Assembly (NCBI GenBank): GCA_900555635.1
Contig: USLU01000008.1
Location: 68,559-132,558 of the forward strand
Direction of reading: 5' to 3'
DNA: 64,000 nucleotides
Source of the DNA: an uncultured Bacteroides sp.
GTDB taxonomy: Bacteria; Bacteroidota; Bacteroidia; Bacteroidales; Bacteroidaceae
Position 1 is the first letter of the stretch. The number at the start of each line of letters is the position of its first letter. The translations under genes and the position numbers were made by a program. Below, piece after piece: positions 52,608-61,873 of this stretch. The notes under the pieces were generated by a model. The model saw only the letters and a list, made by a program, of their open reading frames with translations. It ran no database searches and had not been told where the DNA came from.

Positions 52608-53135
52608 ATGATACGTATTTTTTTAACCGGCTACATGGGAGCCGGTAAAACAACTTTAGGAAAGGCTTTTGCCCGCGAACTGAATGTGCCGTTCATTGAC
52701 TTGGACTGGTACATCGAAGAACGTTTTCACAAATCCATTAGTGAATTGTTCGCCGAGCGGGGAGAGGCCTCTTTTCGTGAACTGGAACGAAATATGCTGC
52801 ACGAGGTAGGGGAGTTTGAAGATGTAATCATTTCTACCGGCGGAGGTACACCTTGCTTCTACGATAATATGGAGTATATGAACAAGACCGGGCAAACAGT
52901 ATTTCTCGATGTTCATCCGGATATTTTGTTCCGGCGTCTTCGTATTGCTACTCAGCAACGTCCTATCCTACAAGGTAAAACTGATGAAGAATTGCTTGCC
53001 TTTATTATCGAAACACTCCAAAAGCGTGCACCCTTTTATACGCAAGCGCGTTACCGTTTCGATGGAGGACATTTGGAAAGCCATCGTCAGATTGCGGAAT
53101 CCGTGCAACAGTTGCGTAACCTTTTGGGTGTTTAA
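52608..53135 (+). CDS. aroK: Shikimate kinase
   Basis: 175 residues. P-loop GYMGAGKTTLG (8-18), the shikimate-binding FIDLDWYIE (Asp in DxD), FRELERN and STGGGTP, then a mobile-lid region RPILQGKTDEE. It phosphorylates shikimate at O3 in the chorismate pathway. Monocistronic. Confidence 0.95.
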   Translation: MIRIFLTGYMGAGKTTLGKAFARELNVPFIDLDWYIEERFHKSISELFAERGEASFRELERNMLHEVGEFEDVIISTGGGTPCFYDNMEYMNKTGQTVFLDVHPDILFRRLRIATQQRPILQGKTDEELLAFIIETLQKRAPFYTQARYRFDGGHLESHRQIAESVQQLRNLLGV

Positions 53136-53191
53136 TTCCTTGTAAATGTGCAATTTTCAAGGAAATCAGCGAAATATATTAGATTTATATG

Positions 53192-53199
53192 TATTTTTG
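53192..53199 (+). promoter_or_regulatory. -7 element TATTTTTG for speA
   Basis: An exact TAnnTTTG match 42 bases before the ATG. Confidence 0.6.
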
Positions 53200-53241
53200 T
53201 TCCCCTATATTTAAAACTACTAAACTGCAGAGTAACAGAAA

Positions 53242-55134
53242 ATGAGAAAATGGCGTATTGAAGATTCAGAAGAGCTGTATAACATAACAGGTTGGGGCAC
53301 TTCGTACTTTGGTATCAATGACAAAGGTCATGTAGTGGTAACACCGCGTAAAGATGGAGTATCCGTCGATTTAAAAGAATTGGTGGAAGAATTGCAGTTG
53401 CGTGATGTGTCCGCGCCTATGCTGGTTCGCTTTCCCGACATTCTCGACAACCGTATTGAGAAGATAACCAGTTGCTTCAAACAAGCATCGGAAGAGTATG
53501 GCTATAAAGCTGAAAACTTCATTATCTATCCCATTAAGGTGAACCAGATGCGTCCTGTGGTAGAAGAAATCATCAGCCACGGTAAGAAATTCAATCTCGG
53601 ATTGGAAGCCGGTTCTAAACCCGAACTGCATGCGGTAATTGCTACCAACATGGATTCGGATTCGTTGATTATCTGCAACGGCTACAAAGACGAGAACTAC
53701 ATTGAGCTTGCTTTGCTTGCTCAGAAGATGGGAAAACGCATTTTCCTTGTAGTAGAAAAAATGAACGAGCTAAAGCTTATCTCAAGAATGGCGAAGCAGC
53801 TGAATGTAAGACCCAATATAGGTATTCGTATTAAGCTGGCTTCTTCTGGAAGTGGTAAATGGGAGGATTCTGGAGGCGATGCAAGTAAATTCGGTTTGTC
53901 TTCCAGTGAATTGCTCGAAGCCCTCGATTTTATGAATGAAAAAGGCATGAAAGATTGTCTTAAATTGATACATTTTCATATCGGTAGCCAGATTACCAAG
54001 ATACGCCGCATCAAGACTGCCTTGCGTGAAGCTTCACAATTCTATGTGCAGTTGCACTCATTGGGTTTCAACGTAGAATTCGTTGATATTGGTGGTGGCT
54101 TGGGGGTTGATTACGATGGTACACGTTCCAGCAACAGTGAAGGTAGTGTTAACTATTCCATTCAGGAGTATGTTAACGACTCCATATCAACCTTGGTCGA
54201 CGCCAGTGACAAGAATGATATTCCGCACCCTAATATCATCACCGAAAGTGGACGTGCATTGACGGCTCATCATAGCGTACTTGTTTTCGAAGTGCTTGAA
54301 ACAGCAACACTTCCGGAGTGGGATGACGACGAGGAGATAACAAAAGATGACCATGAATTGTTGCAAGAACTCTATGGTATATGGGATACGCTGAACCAGA
54401 ACAAGATGTTGGAAGCTTGGCACGATGCCCAGCAAATCCGTGAAGAAGCTCTTGACCTGTTCAGTCATGGTATAGTCGACCTGAAGACGCGGGCCAAGAT
54501 AGAGCGTCTGTATTGGAGCATCATGCGCGAAGTGAATCAGATAGCCGGTGGCTTGAAGCATGCACCCGATGAATTGCGTGGCTTGCCCAAACTGCTTGCC
54601 GACAAATACTTCTGTAACTTCTCACTCTTCCAGTCGTTGCCGGACTCTTGGGCGATAGACCAGATATTTCCGATTATGCCTATTCAGCGATTGGATGAGA
54701 AGCCCGACCGTTCGGCCACCTTGCAGGACATCACTTGCGACTCGGATGGCAAGATTGCCAACTTTGTCTCTACCAAGAACATGTCCCACTATCTGCCGGT
54801 GCATGCGTTGAAGAGCAAGGAACCCTATTATGTAGGTGTATTCCTGGCCGGCGCTTATCAGGAGATTCTTGGAGATATGCATAATTTGTTTGGTGATACC
54901 AATGCCGTGCATGTATCTGTAAACGAGAAAGGCTATTCCATCGATCAGGTGATTGATGGTGAAACCGTTGCCGAGGTGCTTGATTATGTACAATACAGCC
55001 CGAAGAAACTGGTGCGTACACTGGAAACTTGGGTAACTCAATCTGTTAAAGAAGGACGTATCACACTCGAAGAAGGAAAAGAATTCCTGTCTAATTATCG
55101 CTCGGGATTGTACGGATATACCTATTTGGAATAA
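53242..55134 (+). CDS. speA: Biosynthetic arginine decarboxylase
   Basis: 630 residues, full length for the fold type III PLP family. The PLP lysine is in YPIKVNQM (near 102), followed by GLEAGSKPEL, FHIGSQI, the glycine-rich FVDIGGGLGVDYDG and the C-terminal catalytic-Cys region around DSWAIDQIFPIMPIQ. It makes agmatine for polyamine synthesis. argB follows, separated by a hairpin element. Both genes concern arginine, one consuming it and the other making it. Confidence 0.96.
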   Translation: MRKWRIEDSEELYNITGWGTSYFGINDKGHVVVTPRKDGVSVDLKELVEELQLRDVSAPMLVRFPDILDNRIEKITSCFKQASEEYGYKAENFIIYPIKVNQMRPVVEEIISHGKKFNLGLEAGSKPELHAVIATNMDSDSLIICNGYKDENYIELALLAQKMGKRIFLVVEKMNELKLISRMAKQLNVRPNIGIRIKLASSGSGKWEDSGGDASKFGLSSSELLEALDFMNEKGMKDCLKLIHFHIGSQITKIRRIKTALREASQFYVQLHSLGFNVEFVDIGGGLGVDYDGTRSSNSEGSVNYSIQEYVNDSISTLVDASDKNDIPHPNIITESGRALTAHHSVLVFEVLETATLPEWDDDEEITKDDHELLQELYGIWDTLNQNKMLEAWHDAQQIREEALDLFSHGIVDLKTRAKIERLYWSIMREVNQIAGGLKHAPDELRGLPKLLADKYFCNFSLFQSLPDSWAIDQIFPIMPIQRLDEKPDRSATLQDITCDSDGKIANFVSTKNMSHYLPVHALKSKEPYYVGVFLAGAYQEILGDMHNLFGDTNAVHVSVNEKGYSIDQVIDGETVAEVLDYVQYSPKKLVRTLETWVTQSVKEGRITLEEGKEFLSNYRSGLYGYTYLE

Positions 55135-55138
55135 GTAT

Positions 55139-55229
55139 TAATGAAGAATGAAGAATGAAGAATGAAGAATTTCCATGCGGATAAGATTGCGCAGCAAATT
55201 CCTCATTCTTCATTCTTCATTCTTAATTC
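55139..55229. repeat. Dispersed GAATGAA-armed hairpin element, copy 2
   Basis: The left arm (about 55139-55172) consists of four AATGAAG heptads. The core CCATGCGGAT...GCGCAGC (55173-55195) and the right arm (55196-55229) mirror the copy at 3954-4036. It separates speA and argB on the same strand and ends eight bases before the argB ATG. Confidence 0.8.
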
Positions 55230-55236
55230 AAATAAG

Positions 55237-56010
55237 ATGAGAGAAAAACTAACGGTAATCAAAGTAGGTGGCAAGATTGTAGAAGAAGAAGCCACACTTT
55301 ACAAGTTGTTGGATGACTTTGCCGCTATCGACGGCTATAAAGTCTTGGTTCACGGAGGTGGACGTTCGGCAACGAAACTAGCTGCCCAACTGGGTATTGA
55401 AAGCAAAATGGTAAATGGACGCCGTATCACGGATGCCGAAACTTTGAAAGTGGTAACGATGGTATATGGTGGATTGGTAAACAAAAACATCGTGGCCGGT
55501 TTGCAGGCACGTGACGTAAATGCTTTGGGACTTACGGGTGCCGACATGGATGTGATTCGCTCCGTGAAACGCCCTGTGAAAGAAGTGGACTATGGCTTTG
55601 TGGGAGACGTGAAGCAAGTGAACGAAACTTTCCTTGCCGATCTTATTCATAAAGGAGTAGTTCCTGTGATGGCACCGCTCACTCACGATGGTAATGGACA
55701 CATGCTGAACACAAACGCCGATACCATTGCTGGAGAAACAGCAAAAGCTTTGGCAAAAGAATTCGATGTTACCCTCGTCTTTTGTTTTGAGAAGAAAGGC
55801 GTGCTGCGCGATGAAAACGATGACGACAGCGTAATTCAGCAGATTACACCCGATGAATTTAAGCAATACGTTGCCGAAGGAGTGATTCAGGGAGGCATGA
55901 TACCGAAGTTGGAGAACTCTTTTGAAGCAATTAATGCAGGCATTTCCGAAGTTGTAATTACTTTAGCATCAGCCATTAATGGCGATGGCGGAACACATAT
56001 CAAAAAATAA
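55237..56010 (+). CDS. argB: Acetylglutamate kinase
   Basis: 257 residues from MREKLTVIKVGG. An in-frame extension of 25 codons is repeat-derived and is rejected. The amino-acid-kinase motifs KVGG, VHGGGRSATKLA and LNTNADTIAGE and a C-terminal PKLENSFEAI are present. It phosphorylates N-acetylglutamate in arginine synthesis. The other arg genes are not adjacent. The hairpin element immediately upstream could affect its translation. Confidence 0.94.
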   Translation: MREKLTVIKVGGKIVEEEATLYKLLDDFAAIDGYKVLVHGGGRSATKLAAQLGIESKMVNGRRITDAETLKVVTMVYGGLVNKNIVAGLQARDVNALGLTGADMDVIRSVKRPVKEVDYGFVGDVKQVNETFLADLIHKGVVPVMAPLTHDGNGHMLNTNADTIAGETAKALAKEFDVTLVFCFEKKGVLRDENDDDSVIQQITPDEFKQYVAEGVIQGGMIPKLENSFEAINAGISEVVITLASAINGDGGTHIKK

Positions 56011-56070
56011 TTCAAAAAAAGTGCAACCTCGCTGTAACTTTCTCATTACTTAACCGTCAATTTATTAGAG

Positions 56071-56580
56071 ATGCAGGAAATCAACTTTCGTAATGACATT
56101 CTCCCCCTGAAAGATAAACTCTTCCGGGTAGCCTTGAGGATTACGTTCGACAGGGCAGAAGCGGAAGATATCGTGCAGGAAACGTTGATAAGGGTTTGGA
56201 ACAAGCGTGAAGAGTGGACGCAGTTCGGTTCTATGGAAGCTTATTGCCTGACAGTGGCAAGAAATCTCGCAATAGACCGCAGCGAAAAGAAAGATGCTCA
56301 AACCGTGGAACTGACCCCTGCTATGGAGCAAGCCTCCGATGCATCGAGCCCTTATGAAAGGCTGGTGACCAAAGAACGAATGAAACTGATTCACCGCTTA
56401 ATGGACGAACTTCCTGAAAAACAACGACAGATCATGCAGTTGAGGGATATCGAAGATAAGAGCTACAAAGAAATAGCGGTCGCCTTGAACCTGACCGAGG
56501 AACAGGTAAAAGTGAACCTCTTCAGGGCGCGGCAAAAAGTAAAACAAAAGTTTATAAATATAGAAGGTTATGGACTCTAA
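56071..56580 (+). CDS. ECF-type RNA polymerase sigma factor
   Basis: 169 residues. Region 2 (RITFDRAEAEDIVQETLIRVW, about 25-45, with a following NLAIDRSE) and region 4 (LPEKQRQIMQLRDIED and the helix-turn-helix EEQVKVNLFRARQKVK) are complete, with no extra domains. The next gene overlaps by 11 bases and encodes a one-TM protein, the common sigma/anti-sigma layout. Confidence 0.93.
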   Translation: MQEINFRNDILPLKDKLFRVALRITFDRAEAEDIVQETLIRVWNKREEWTQFGSMEAYCLTVARNLAIDRSEKKDAQTVELTPAMEQASDASSPYERLVTKERMKLIHRLMDELPEKQRQIMQLRDIEDKSYKEIAVALNLTEEQVKVNLFRARQKVKQKFINIEGYGL

Positions 56581-57052
56581 ATATATAGAACAACTCTTAG
56601 AACGCTACTGGCAGTGCGAAACTTCCTTGGAAGATGAAGCCCGGCTACGTGCTTTCTTTAGCGGAAACGATGTTCCCGAACATCTGCTTCGTTACAAAGA
56701 CTTGTTTGTATATCAGCAATTCTTACAAGAAGAGCACCTGAGCGAAGATTTCGACGCACGGGTACTTGCTGAGGTTGAAGTTCCGGTAGTTAAGGCACGT
56801 CGCCTGACGTTGACCGCACGCTTTATGCCATTGTTCAAAGCCGCCGCAGTAGTGGTAGTGGTTCTTTCACTGGGCAACGTAATGCAACATTCGTTCTTCT
56901 CGGATGTGAAAGAGATAGCCGCCGCCGATACTATCGGTAAACAGATTTCCGCTCCATCGGTTGCCCTTTCGGAGGATGCCGCCGTGACACACGAAAAACA
57001 GATTTTGGATAGTCTGCACCGTGTGGATAAGAAGAAGGAAATCAGAGAATAA
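56570..57052 (+). CDS. Putative anti-sigma factor, single-pass membrane protein
   Basis: 160 residues. An acidic cytoplasmic N-terminus (about 1-80; LLERYWQCETSLEDE) is followed by a transmembrane segment (about 93-108, FKAAAVVVVVLSLGN) and a short periplasmic tail. Size, topology and the 11-base overlap with the sigma gene point to a membrane-bound regulator of that sigma factor. No zinc (HxxxCxxC) motif is seen. Confidence 0.75.
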   Translation: MDSKYIEQLLERYWQCETSLEDEARLRAFFSGNDVPEHLLRYKDLFVYQQFLQEEHLSEDFDARVLAEVEVPVVKARRLTLTARFMPLFKAAAVVVVVLSLGNVMQHSFFSDVKEIAAADTIGKQISAPSVALSEDAAVTHEKQILDSLHRVDKKKEIRE

Positions 57053-57195
57053 ATGTTTTTTCATTTGCTTTTTAAAATAACATTTTCATTTGCTTTAAAC
57101 ATAATATAGTTAGTGTGCTTTATTAAAACAACTGGAAACGAGGCTGTGAAGTTTCAATTCTCTCAAAATCTTATAAAAAACTAACTAAGATAGAT

Positions 57196-57224
57196 GGGGC
57201 GCCGCGAGATGCAGCGCCCTTTTT
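57196..57224 (+). terminator. Intrinsic terminator of the sigma/anti-sigma operon
   Basis: GGGCGC (57197-57202) pairs with GCGCCC (57214-57219), followed by TTTTT. Confidence 0.8.
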
Positions 57225-57315
57225 ATTTGCTTGCCCCACTGCAATAAACCTATGTAAAATTGGACTATATCTCTTTTTTTATCAACTTTGCATGCAATGT
57301 AACAATGGCAAGACT

Positions 57316-57555
57316 ATGAAAAACATATTATATATCAGCATAATGTCTTTAGGCATTATGCTTTTTATTGGATGCAATGGTAATAATCGGAGTAAATTCA
57401 TTCTAATACAAGCAGATTCTTTGCTGCAAAGTCGTCCCGACAGTACTCTAAAATTGCTCGATTCCATAGAAAAAACAGGTAATCTTTCTGAAGAAACCAT
57501 CTATAAAGTTGAGAATAAGACGGTATTCATGGCTACTCTGAATGTTGATAAGTAA
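57316..57555 (+). CDS. Short lipoprotein, likely truncated TPR-type protein
   Basis: 79 residues from MKNILYISIM. A lipobox LFIGC (Cys at about 19) and then QADSLLQSRPDSTLKLLDSIE, the opening helix pair of the long tetratricopeptide lipoproteins common in Bacteroides, which often run to several hundred residues. The frame stops soon after, and the following bases give no continuation, so this looks like a 5' remnant. The full-length family is often regulatory; this fragment is probably inactive. Confidence 0.6.
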   Translation: MKNILYISIMSLGIMLFIGCNGNNRSKFILIQADSLLQSRPDSTLKLLDSIEKTGNLSEETIYKVENKTVFMATLNVDK

Positions 57556-57623
57556 GATATACCACAGTTATTTTTATTAATTGATTGATTTTACTCTCCG
57601 GTGGTAGAGAGTGTTTAAAGAAC

Positions 57624-57650
57624 AAAAGGCTTCCTCACGGAAGCCTTTTG
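57624..57650 (+). terminator. Strong intrinsic terminator
   Basis: AAAAGGCTTCC (57624-57634) and GGAAGCCTTTT (57639-57649) form an 11-bp stem with a TCAC loop. The A/T flanks make it usable from both strands, between the lipoprotein remnant and the convergent DUF2807 gene. Confidence 0.8.
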
Positions 57651-57735
57651 CCATTTTATTAGAAATCATCTTTCTATAGGTAATTTGTTAGAGAGAATCT
57701 AGTTTAGGTTTTTATTTAAAGTTAATGCAATATGT

Positions 57736-58605
57736 TTAGAGCTTATATAATCCTTTCTTTGGGATATCCAGTTCCGGATTGCCTTTGTAACCTACACTGC
57801 CGCTTCCGCTGGTACGAACTTTCAGAAAATCGGTTGCATGGCATTTAATGTCGCCCGAACCGCTTATACTGGCAGAAACTTTATTAGCCTGAAGACCTTC
57901 AGCGTATAAATCGCCTGAACCTGCAATGCTGTATGAAGCTTCTTGTGCGCTACCACTCAATATCAGTGTACCCGAACCTGCTATGGATGCATTAGCCGAA
58001 GTAGCTTTTACATTATTCAGTTTCAAGTCGCCTGAACCTGCAATGGAAGTTTTAAGATCACCGCAAGAAATATTGCTGCAATTGATGTCGCCTGAACCTG
58101 CAATGGAGACTCCGAGGTCTGTACAAGTAATATCGCTGCCCTCTATATCTCCTGAACCTGCTACTGAAAGTTTAAGAGCATCTGTCTTCAAACCATTGGC
58201 AAATTCAAAATCGCCTGAGCCTGCAATGCTGACACCGTTCAATTTCTCGGCAGCTACTTTGACTTCCAATTTGTCATAAGATACGTTCACACCTTTTTTG
58301 AAGCCTATGTTAAGGGTATTTCCCTTTACTTCAATATTCAGCAGGTCTACAATATTATCCGAAGTATATACTTTTACATCGGGCTTACCGGCCTTTTGTG
58401 TATAAGTAACATCAATGCTGCCGGCTATATTCACATTAGTGAAGTTGTCTACTCTGATATCTTTAGTCACAAAGTTCTTGCTGGCTTTAATGGTTTTACC
58501 TCCGAAGAGATTGCCTGAACTGTACGTGTGTTGTTGTGAACAAGCTGTGGTACTAAACGCTAAAAAAGCGATTGCGAGGAATGTAGTTAAACTTTTCATA
58601 TTCAT
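57736..58605 (-). CDS. DUF2807 (GIN-domain) putative adhesin-like protein
   Basis: 289 residues (a start at MKSL, 58599, is equally possible). A signal sequence ends TTACSQQ and may be a lipobox. The mature protein is a right-handed beta-helix-like repeat: SIAGSGD or close variants occur eight times at about 20-residue intervals from residue 130 on. The family is exported and often called auto-transporter adhesin, with no proven function. Monocistronic. Confidence 0.85.
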   Translation of the reverse strand: MNMKSLTTFLAIAFLAFSTTACSQQHTYSSGNLFGGKTIKASKNFVTKDIRVDNFTNVNIAGSIDVTYTQKAGKPDVKVYTSDNIVDLLNIEVKGNTLNIGFKKGVNVSYDKLEVKVAAEKLNGVSIAGSGDFEFANGLKTDALKLSVAGSGDIEGSDITCTDLGVSIAGSGDINCSNISCGDLKTSIAGSGDLKLNNVKATSANASIAGSGTLILSGSAQEASYSIAGSGDLYAEGLQANKVSASISGSGDIKCHATDFLKVRTSGSGSVGYKGNPELDIPKKGLYKL

Positions 58606-58861
58606 TTGTTTTTATGATTTAGCATTTATCTATTAGACGTGAACAGTTTCCAAAAAGTTGCATGACAAAGCGTCTTTTTTGAAAGAAAGTTTCATTGGTC
58701 TATTATATTCAATATTTGTGCCATAAATGTAATGTGCTGATTATGTGCGAATATTTATAGTTGCAAGGTGTTCATTTTCGGACACTCCGTTCGCTTTTAG
58801 CAGGCAATTGCTTGTCTTTTCGGCTAAAACTTTGTTCCTTTGTCCATTCAAAGAGAATTCG

Positions 58862-59566
58862 ATGGGAACTGAACGTATATTTGAAGATGAGGAACTTGGT
58901 CGTTTGTTTGTCCGGGTAAATGTTCGGGCGCGGCGCCTGACTTTCCGTACGAAAGAGGATGGGATATATGTTACTGTGCCTCCCGGTACTCCAATGAAGG
59001 AACTGAAAAATGCCATTGAAGAATTACGTCCCCGCCTGAAAGCTGCCAAACAGAAACAAGTTCGCCCGTTAATCGATTTAAATTACCGGATCGATACGGA
59101 ATACTTTAAATTGAGCCTTGTAAGTGGTCAACGGGACCGCTTTCTGTCCCGTTCAGAACTGGGAGAGATGCAGATAATATGCCCTCCTGACGCCGATTTC
59201 TCTGATGAAAGACTGCAGAGTTGGCTACACAAAGTCATTGAGGAGGCGTTGCGGCGAAATGCAAAGATCATTCTTCCTCCCCGTCTATACATGCTTTCCA
59301 TGCAGCATAACCTCCCTTATAAAAGTGTGAGGATTAATTCCAGTAGTGGGCGTTGGGGGAGTTGTTCCGGTCGTGGTAATATCAATCTTTCCTATTTCCT
59401 GGTGCTATTGCCCCAACATCTGATTGATTATGTATTGTTGCATGAGTTATCCCATACCCGTGAAATGAATCACGGAGAACACTTCTGGGCTCTGCTGAAC
59501 CAGCTGACTGATGGCAAAGTACAGGCTCTGCGAGATGAACTGAAACAATATCGTACTACTATCTGA
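58862..59566 (+). CDS. YgjP/DUF45-type metallopeptidase (SprT-like)
   Basis: 235 residues from MGTERIFEDEE; the 39-codon upstream extension overlaps a likely promoter (TTCCTTTG, 58836-58843). The zinc motif HELSHTREMNHGEHFW near residue 195 matches the HExxH-type signature of the YgjP family, preceded by VRINSSSGRWGSCS. These are small cytoplasmic proteins of unclear substrate. Monocistronic. Confidence 0.85.
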   Translation: MGTERIFEDEELGRLFVRVNVRARRLTFRTKEDGIYVTVPPGTPMKELKNAIEELRPRLKAAKQKQVRPLIDLNYRIDTEYFKLSLVSGQRDRFLSRSELGEMQIICPPDADFSDERLQSWLHKVIEEALRRNAKIILPPRLYMLSMQHNLPYKSVRINSSSGRWGSCSGRGNINLSYFLVLLPQHLIDYVLLHELSHTREMNHGEHFWALLNQLTDGKVQALRDELKQYRTTI

Positions 59567-59620
59567 TAGTTTCCTGATACCTCTCTTGTCTTCTTTTTTG
59601 AGTTAATAAACGTCAACGCT

Positions 59621-59651
59621 TTTGCGGGTTGATAATAAATGTTTATTTTTG
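59621..59651 (+). promoter_or_regulatory. Promoter of the CsgG-like/LPP20-like operon
   Basis: TTTG (59621-59624), a 19-base spacer, TATTTTTG (59644-59651): an ideal Bacteroides promoter, about 50 bases before the ATG at 59702. Confidence 0.78.
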
Positions 59652-59701
59652 AAAAATTAAATCAAGCGGACATTCAAATAATTAAAAGTCAAACACTATT
59701 T

Positions 59702-60586
59702 ATGAGAAAGATTCTATTAATAGTATTCTGTTTATGCTACGTAGCGGCAGGATATGCTCAGAATTTTGATGAGCCTAAAGGGAAGCCCACTGTATTTATT
59801 GATTACCTCCGCCGCTCTGGCAATGTACCCTTTGCATGGGTAGAAGGTCTGCGTAACAGTGTAATTGAAGGTATACAGAAGATGGATCGCGTCATCCTGA
59901 TTGATGTGGATGCACAAGATGCATTACGTATTGAGGCGCAACGACGCTCGTCTGAGAATATCTCGGCAGGCGAAGATAACGAAATGGACCGCCTTTCTGC
60001 AATGAACGAACTGGGTGCTCAGTATATTATCACCGGGCAAGTGTCTTCCATGACTGCTACCTGGAAAAAAGATAGCGAGGGCAAAGGCCATTATGACGGG
60101 GCAGTGACCTATACATTGAAAGTAACTAGGTCTAAAGATGGTACTTTGGTGGGCACAAAGACTCTGCAACATTCCGGACTGACTGGCGGTAGAGGAGGTA
60201 ACAAAGAAGAAGCTATTGCCAATACCATTACATACGCCGTACATAGTATGCGCGACTTTGTAGACGAATACTTTAAAATGGAAGGTACTATCCTTGAAGT
60301 GAATGCCGAGAAGAAGGGAAAAGCCGAAGAAGTTTATATCAATCTCGGATCTATGCATGGCGTGAAGGAAGCGCAAAAATTCACTGTTTATGTGGCACGT
60401 GAAGTTGCCGGTAGAATTGCCAAAAAGGAAATCGGACGCCTGACAACAAAGACTGTAGAAGGAGAAGATATTTCTCTTTGCAAAGTCCAAAAGGGTGGAG
60501 AGGAAATCATGCGAGCTATCAATGACGGGCAGACTATAATGATTATCTCACGTGAGCAGACGCTGATGGGTGGCTTGTTCAATTAA
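59702..60586 (+). CDS. Exported CsgG/FlgO-like protein
   Basis: 294 residues from MRKILLIVFC. A Sec signal peptide ends AAGYAQ. The N-terminal half (TVFIDYL, GLRNSVIEGIQKMDRVILIDV, GAQYIITGQVSSM, YTLKVTRSKDGT) has the alpha/beta pattern of the CsgG/LpoB/FlgO fold: a nucleotide-binding-like periplasmic domain. The C-terminal 90 residues form an SH3-like region (VYINLGSMHGVKEAQKF). There is no lipobox. First of four collinear genes with gaps under 15 bases or overlaps, so the products probably act together in the periplasm. Confidence 0.75.
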   Translation: MRKILLIVFCLCYVAAGYAQNFDEPKGKPTVFIDYLRRSGNVPFAWVEGLRNSVIEGIQKMDRVILIDVDAQDALRIEAQRRSSENISAGEDNEMDRLSAMNELGAQYIITGQVSSMTATWKKDSEGKGHYDGAVTYTLKVTRSKDGTLVGTKTLQHSGLTGGRGGNKEEAIANTITYAVHSMRDFVDEYFKMEGTILEVNAEKKGKAEEVYINLGSMHGVKEAQKFTVYVAREVAGRIAKKEIGRLTTKTVEGEDISLCKVQKGGEEIMRAINDGQTIMIISREQTLMGGLFN

Positions 60587-60599
60587 TAAATCGACTATT

Positions 60600-61862
60600 A
60601 TGAAAAACTATTGGATGCTCCTATTGGGGATGTTTTTGGCTGTGGGTGCGCATGCACAGAATTATTCCAGCGAGGCCACTTTCTTGCAACAGCAGGGCAA
60701 TACTCTCTCTGTTCGTTCGACAGGCATAGCCGAGAAAAAGAAAGAGGCTGTACCTATGGCTTTGAAATCCGCTTTCTATACCTTGTTCTATACCGGGATA
60801 GAAGGAGTAAACAGTGGTAATCCGTTGATAGCAACTACTAAGCCCGATTATGATCGCCGTTTTTTTGATGAAGGACGCTACTCCGTCTTTGTGAAGGAGT
60901 ATACGGAAACAGAGAATACGGTGAAAGTCGGTAAGAATTATCGTGCGACTGTAGATGTAACTATACTTTTTGATGCTTTGCAGAAGGATCTCAACCGGAA
61001 TAAAGTACAGACTAACCTTACGATGGCGGTAGGTACCGTCGGTAGCCAGGTGAAGCTGCCTACTGTGACGGTAGTTCCTTATACCAAAGAGGGGGAAGAT
61101 GTACGTACCATTCTTGACCATAATCAGATGCTGAGCTATGCTGTGAGTAAAATGACCAGCGAATTCAGCACCCGTGGGTATAAGACTAAAGACTTCATCG
61201 CCCAATTGAAACGGGCTAAGCGGAATGATGTTCTGACTTCCGGTACACAGTCCGATGCTGCAACAAAGATGATACAGAACATGGGTGCTGACATTATTGT
61301 GACTGCAAAAGCCATCGCAACCACCCATCCCAATCGCCAGAGTGAAGTGACGCTTGAACTGAGTGCTACCGAACTTCAGACAGCAGGCAACCTGGCTAGT
61401 GCAACCTTTCAGAGCGGTAAGTATATGACGACTGATACCGTTAAACTGACCGATTATGCACTAAAGAAAATCAAAGAAGAGTTCTTTACCAAATTGCAGG
61501 CTGCTTTTAATGACATCGTGAAGAACGGTCGCGAAATGGTCATTCAGATGGTACTCTCCAAATCTGTTACCGATTGGGACTTCGACCAACCGGCACCCGG
61601 TGGCGATAATGACTTTAAACAACTATTGGAAGATTGGTTGCAGACCCATTCCTTGAATGGTGTATACGATATGAGTCGTAGCAACGACAAAGTGATCGAT
61701 ATCTCTATGCAAGTGCCTATTTGGGATGAAGCCCAAGGGCGTGCTTATACCATCTCTCATTTTAGCTCCGAGTTGAAGAAATACCTCGATGAAATACTTG
61801 GAGGAGATTATGTTGCTTCTGTGGTTACCATGGGGCAGGGGTTAACGATAACAATCAAGTAA
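60600..61862 (+). CDS. Exported protein, FlgT-like architecture, unknown function
   Basis: 420 residues from MKNYWMLLLGM. Signal peptide to about GAHAQ. The N-terminal domain (VRSTGIAEKKKEAVPMALKSA) resembles the Ala-rich helix and strand start of FlgT-N. A middle domain (VTVVPYTKEGEDV, GADIIVTAKA) resembles the TolB/CsgG-type fold. A C-terminal alpha/beta domain ends GQGLTITIK. The similarity is structural reasoning only. It follows the CsgG-like gene by 13 bases. Confidence 0.7.
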   Translation: MKNYWMLLLGMFLAVGAHAQNYSSEATFLQQQGNTLSVRSTGIAEKKKEAVPMALKSAFYTLFYTGIEGVNSGNPLIATTKPDYDRRFFDEGRYSVFVKEYTETENTVKVGKNYRATVDVTILFDALQKDLNRNKVQTNLTMAVGTVGSQVKLPTVTVVPYTKEGEDVRTILDHNQMLSYAVSKMTSEFSTRGYKTKDFIAQLKRAKRNDVLTSGTQSDAATKMIQNMGADIIVTAKAIATTHPNRQSEVTLELSATELQTAGNLASATFQSGKYMTTDTVKLTDYALKKIKEEFFTKLQAAFNDIVKNGREMVIQMVLSKSVTDWDFDQPAPGGDNDFKQLLEDWLQTHSLNGVYDMSRSNDKVIDISMQVPIWDEAQGRAYTISHFSSELKKYLDEILGGDYVASVVTMGQGLTITIK

Positions 61863-61873
61863 ACCGTAAGGCA

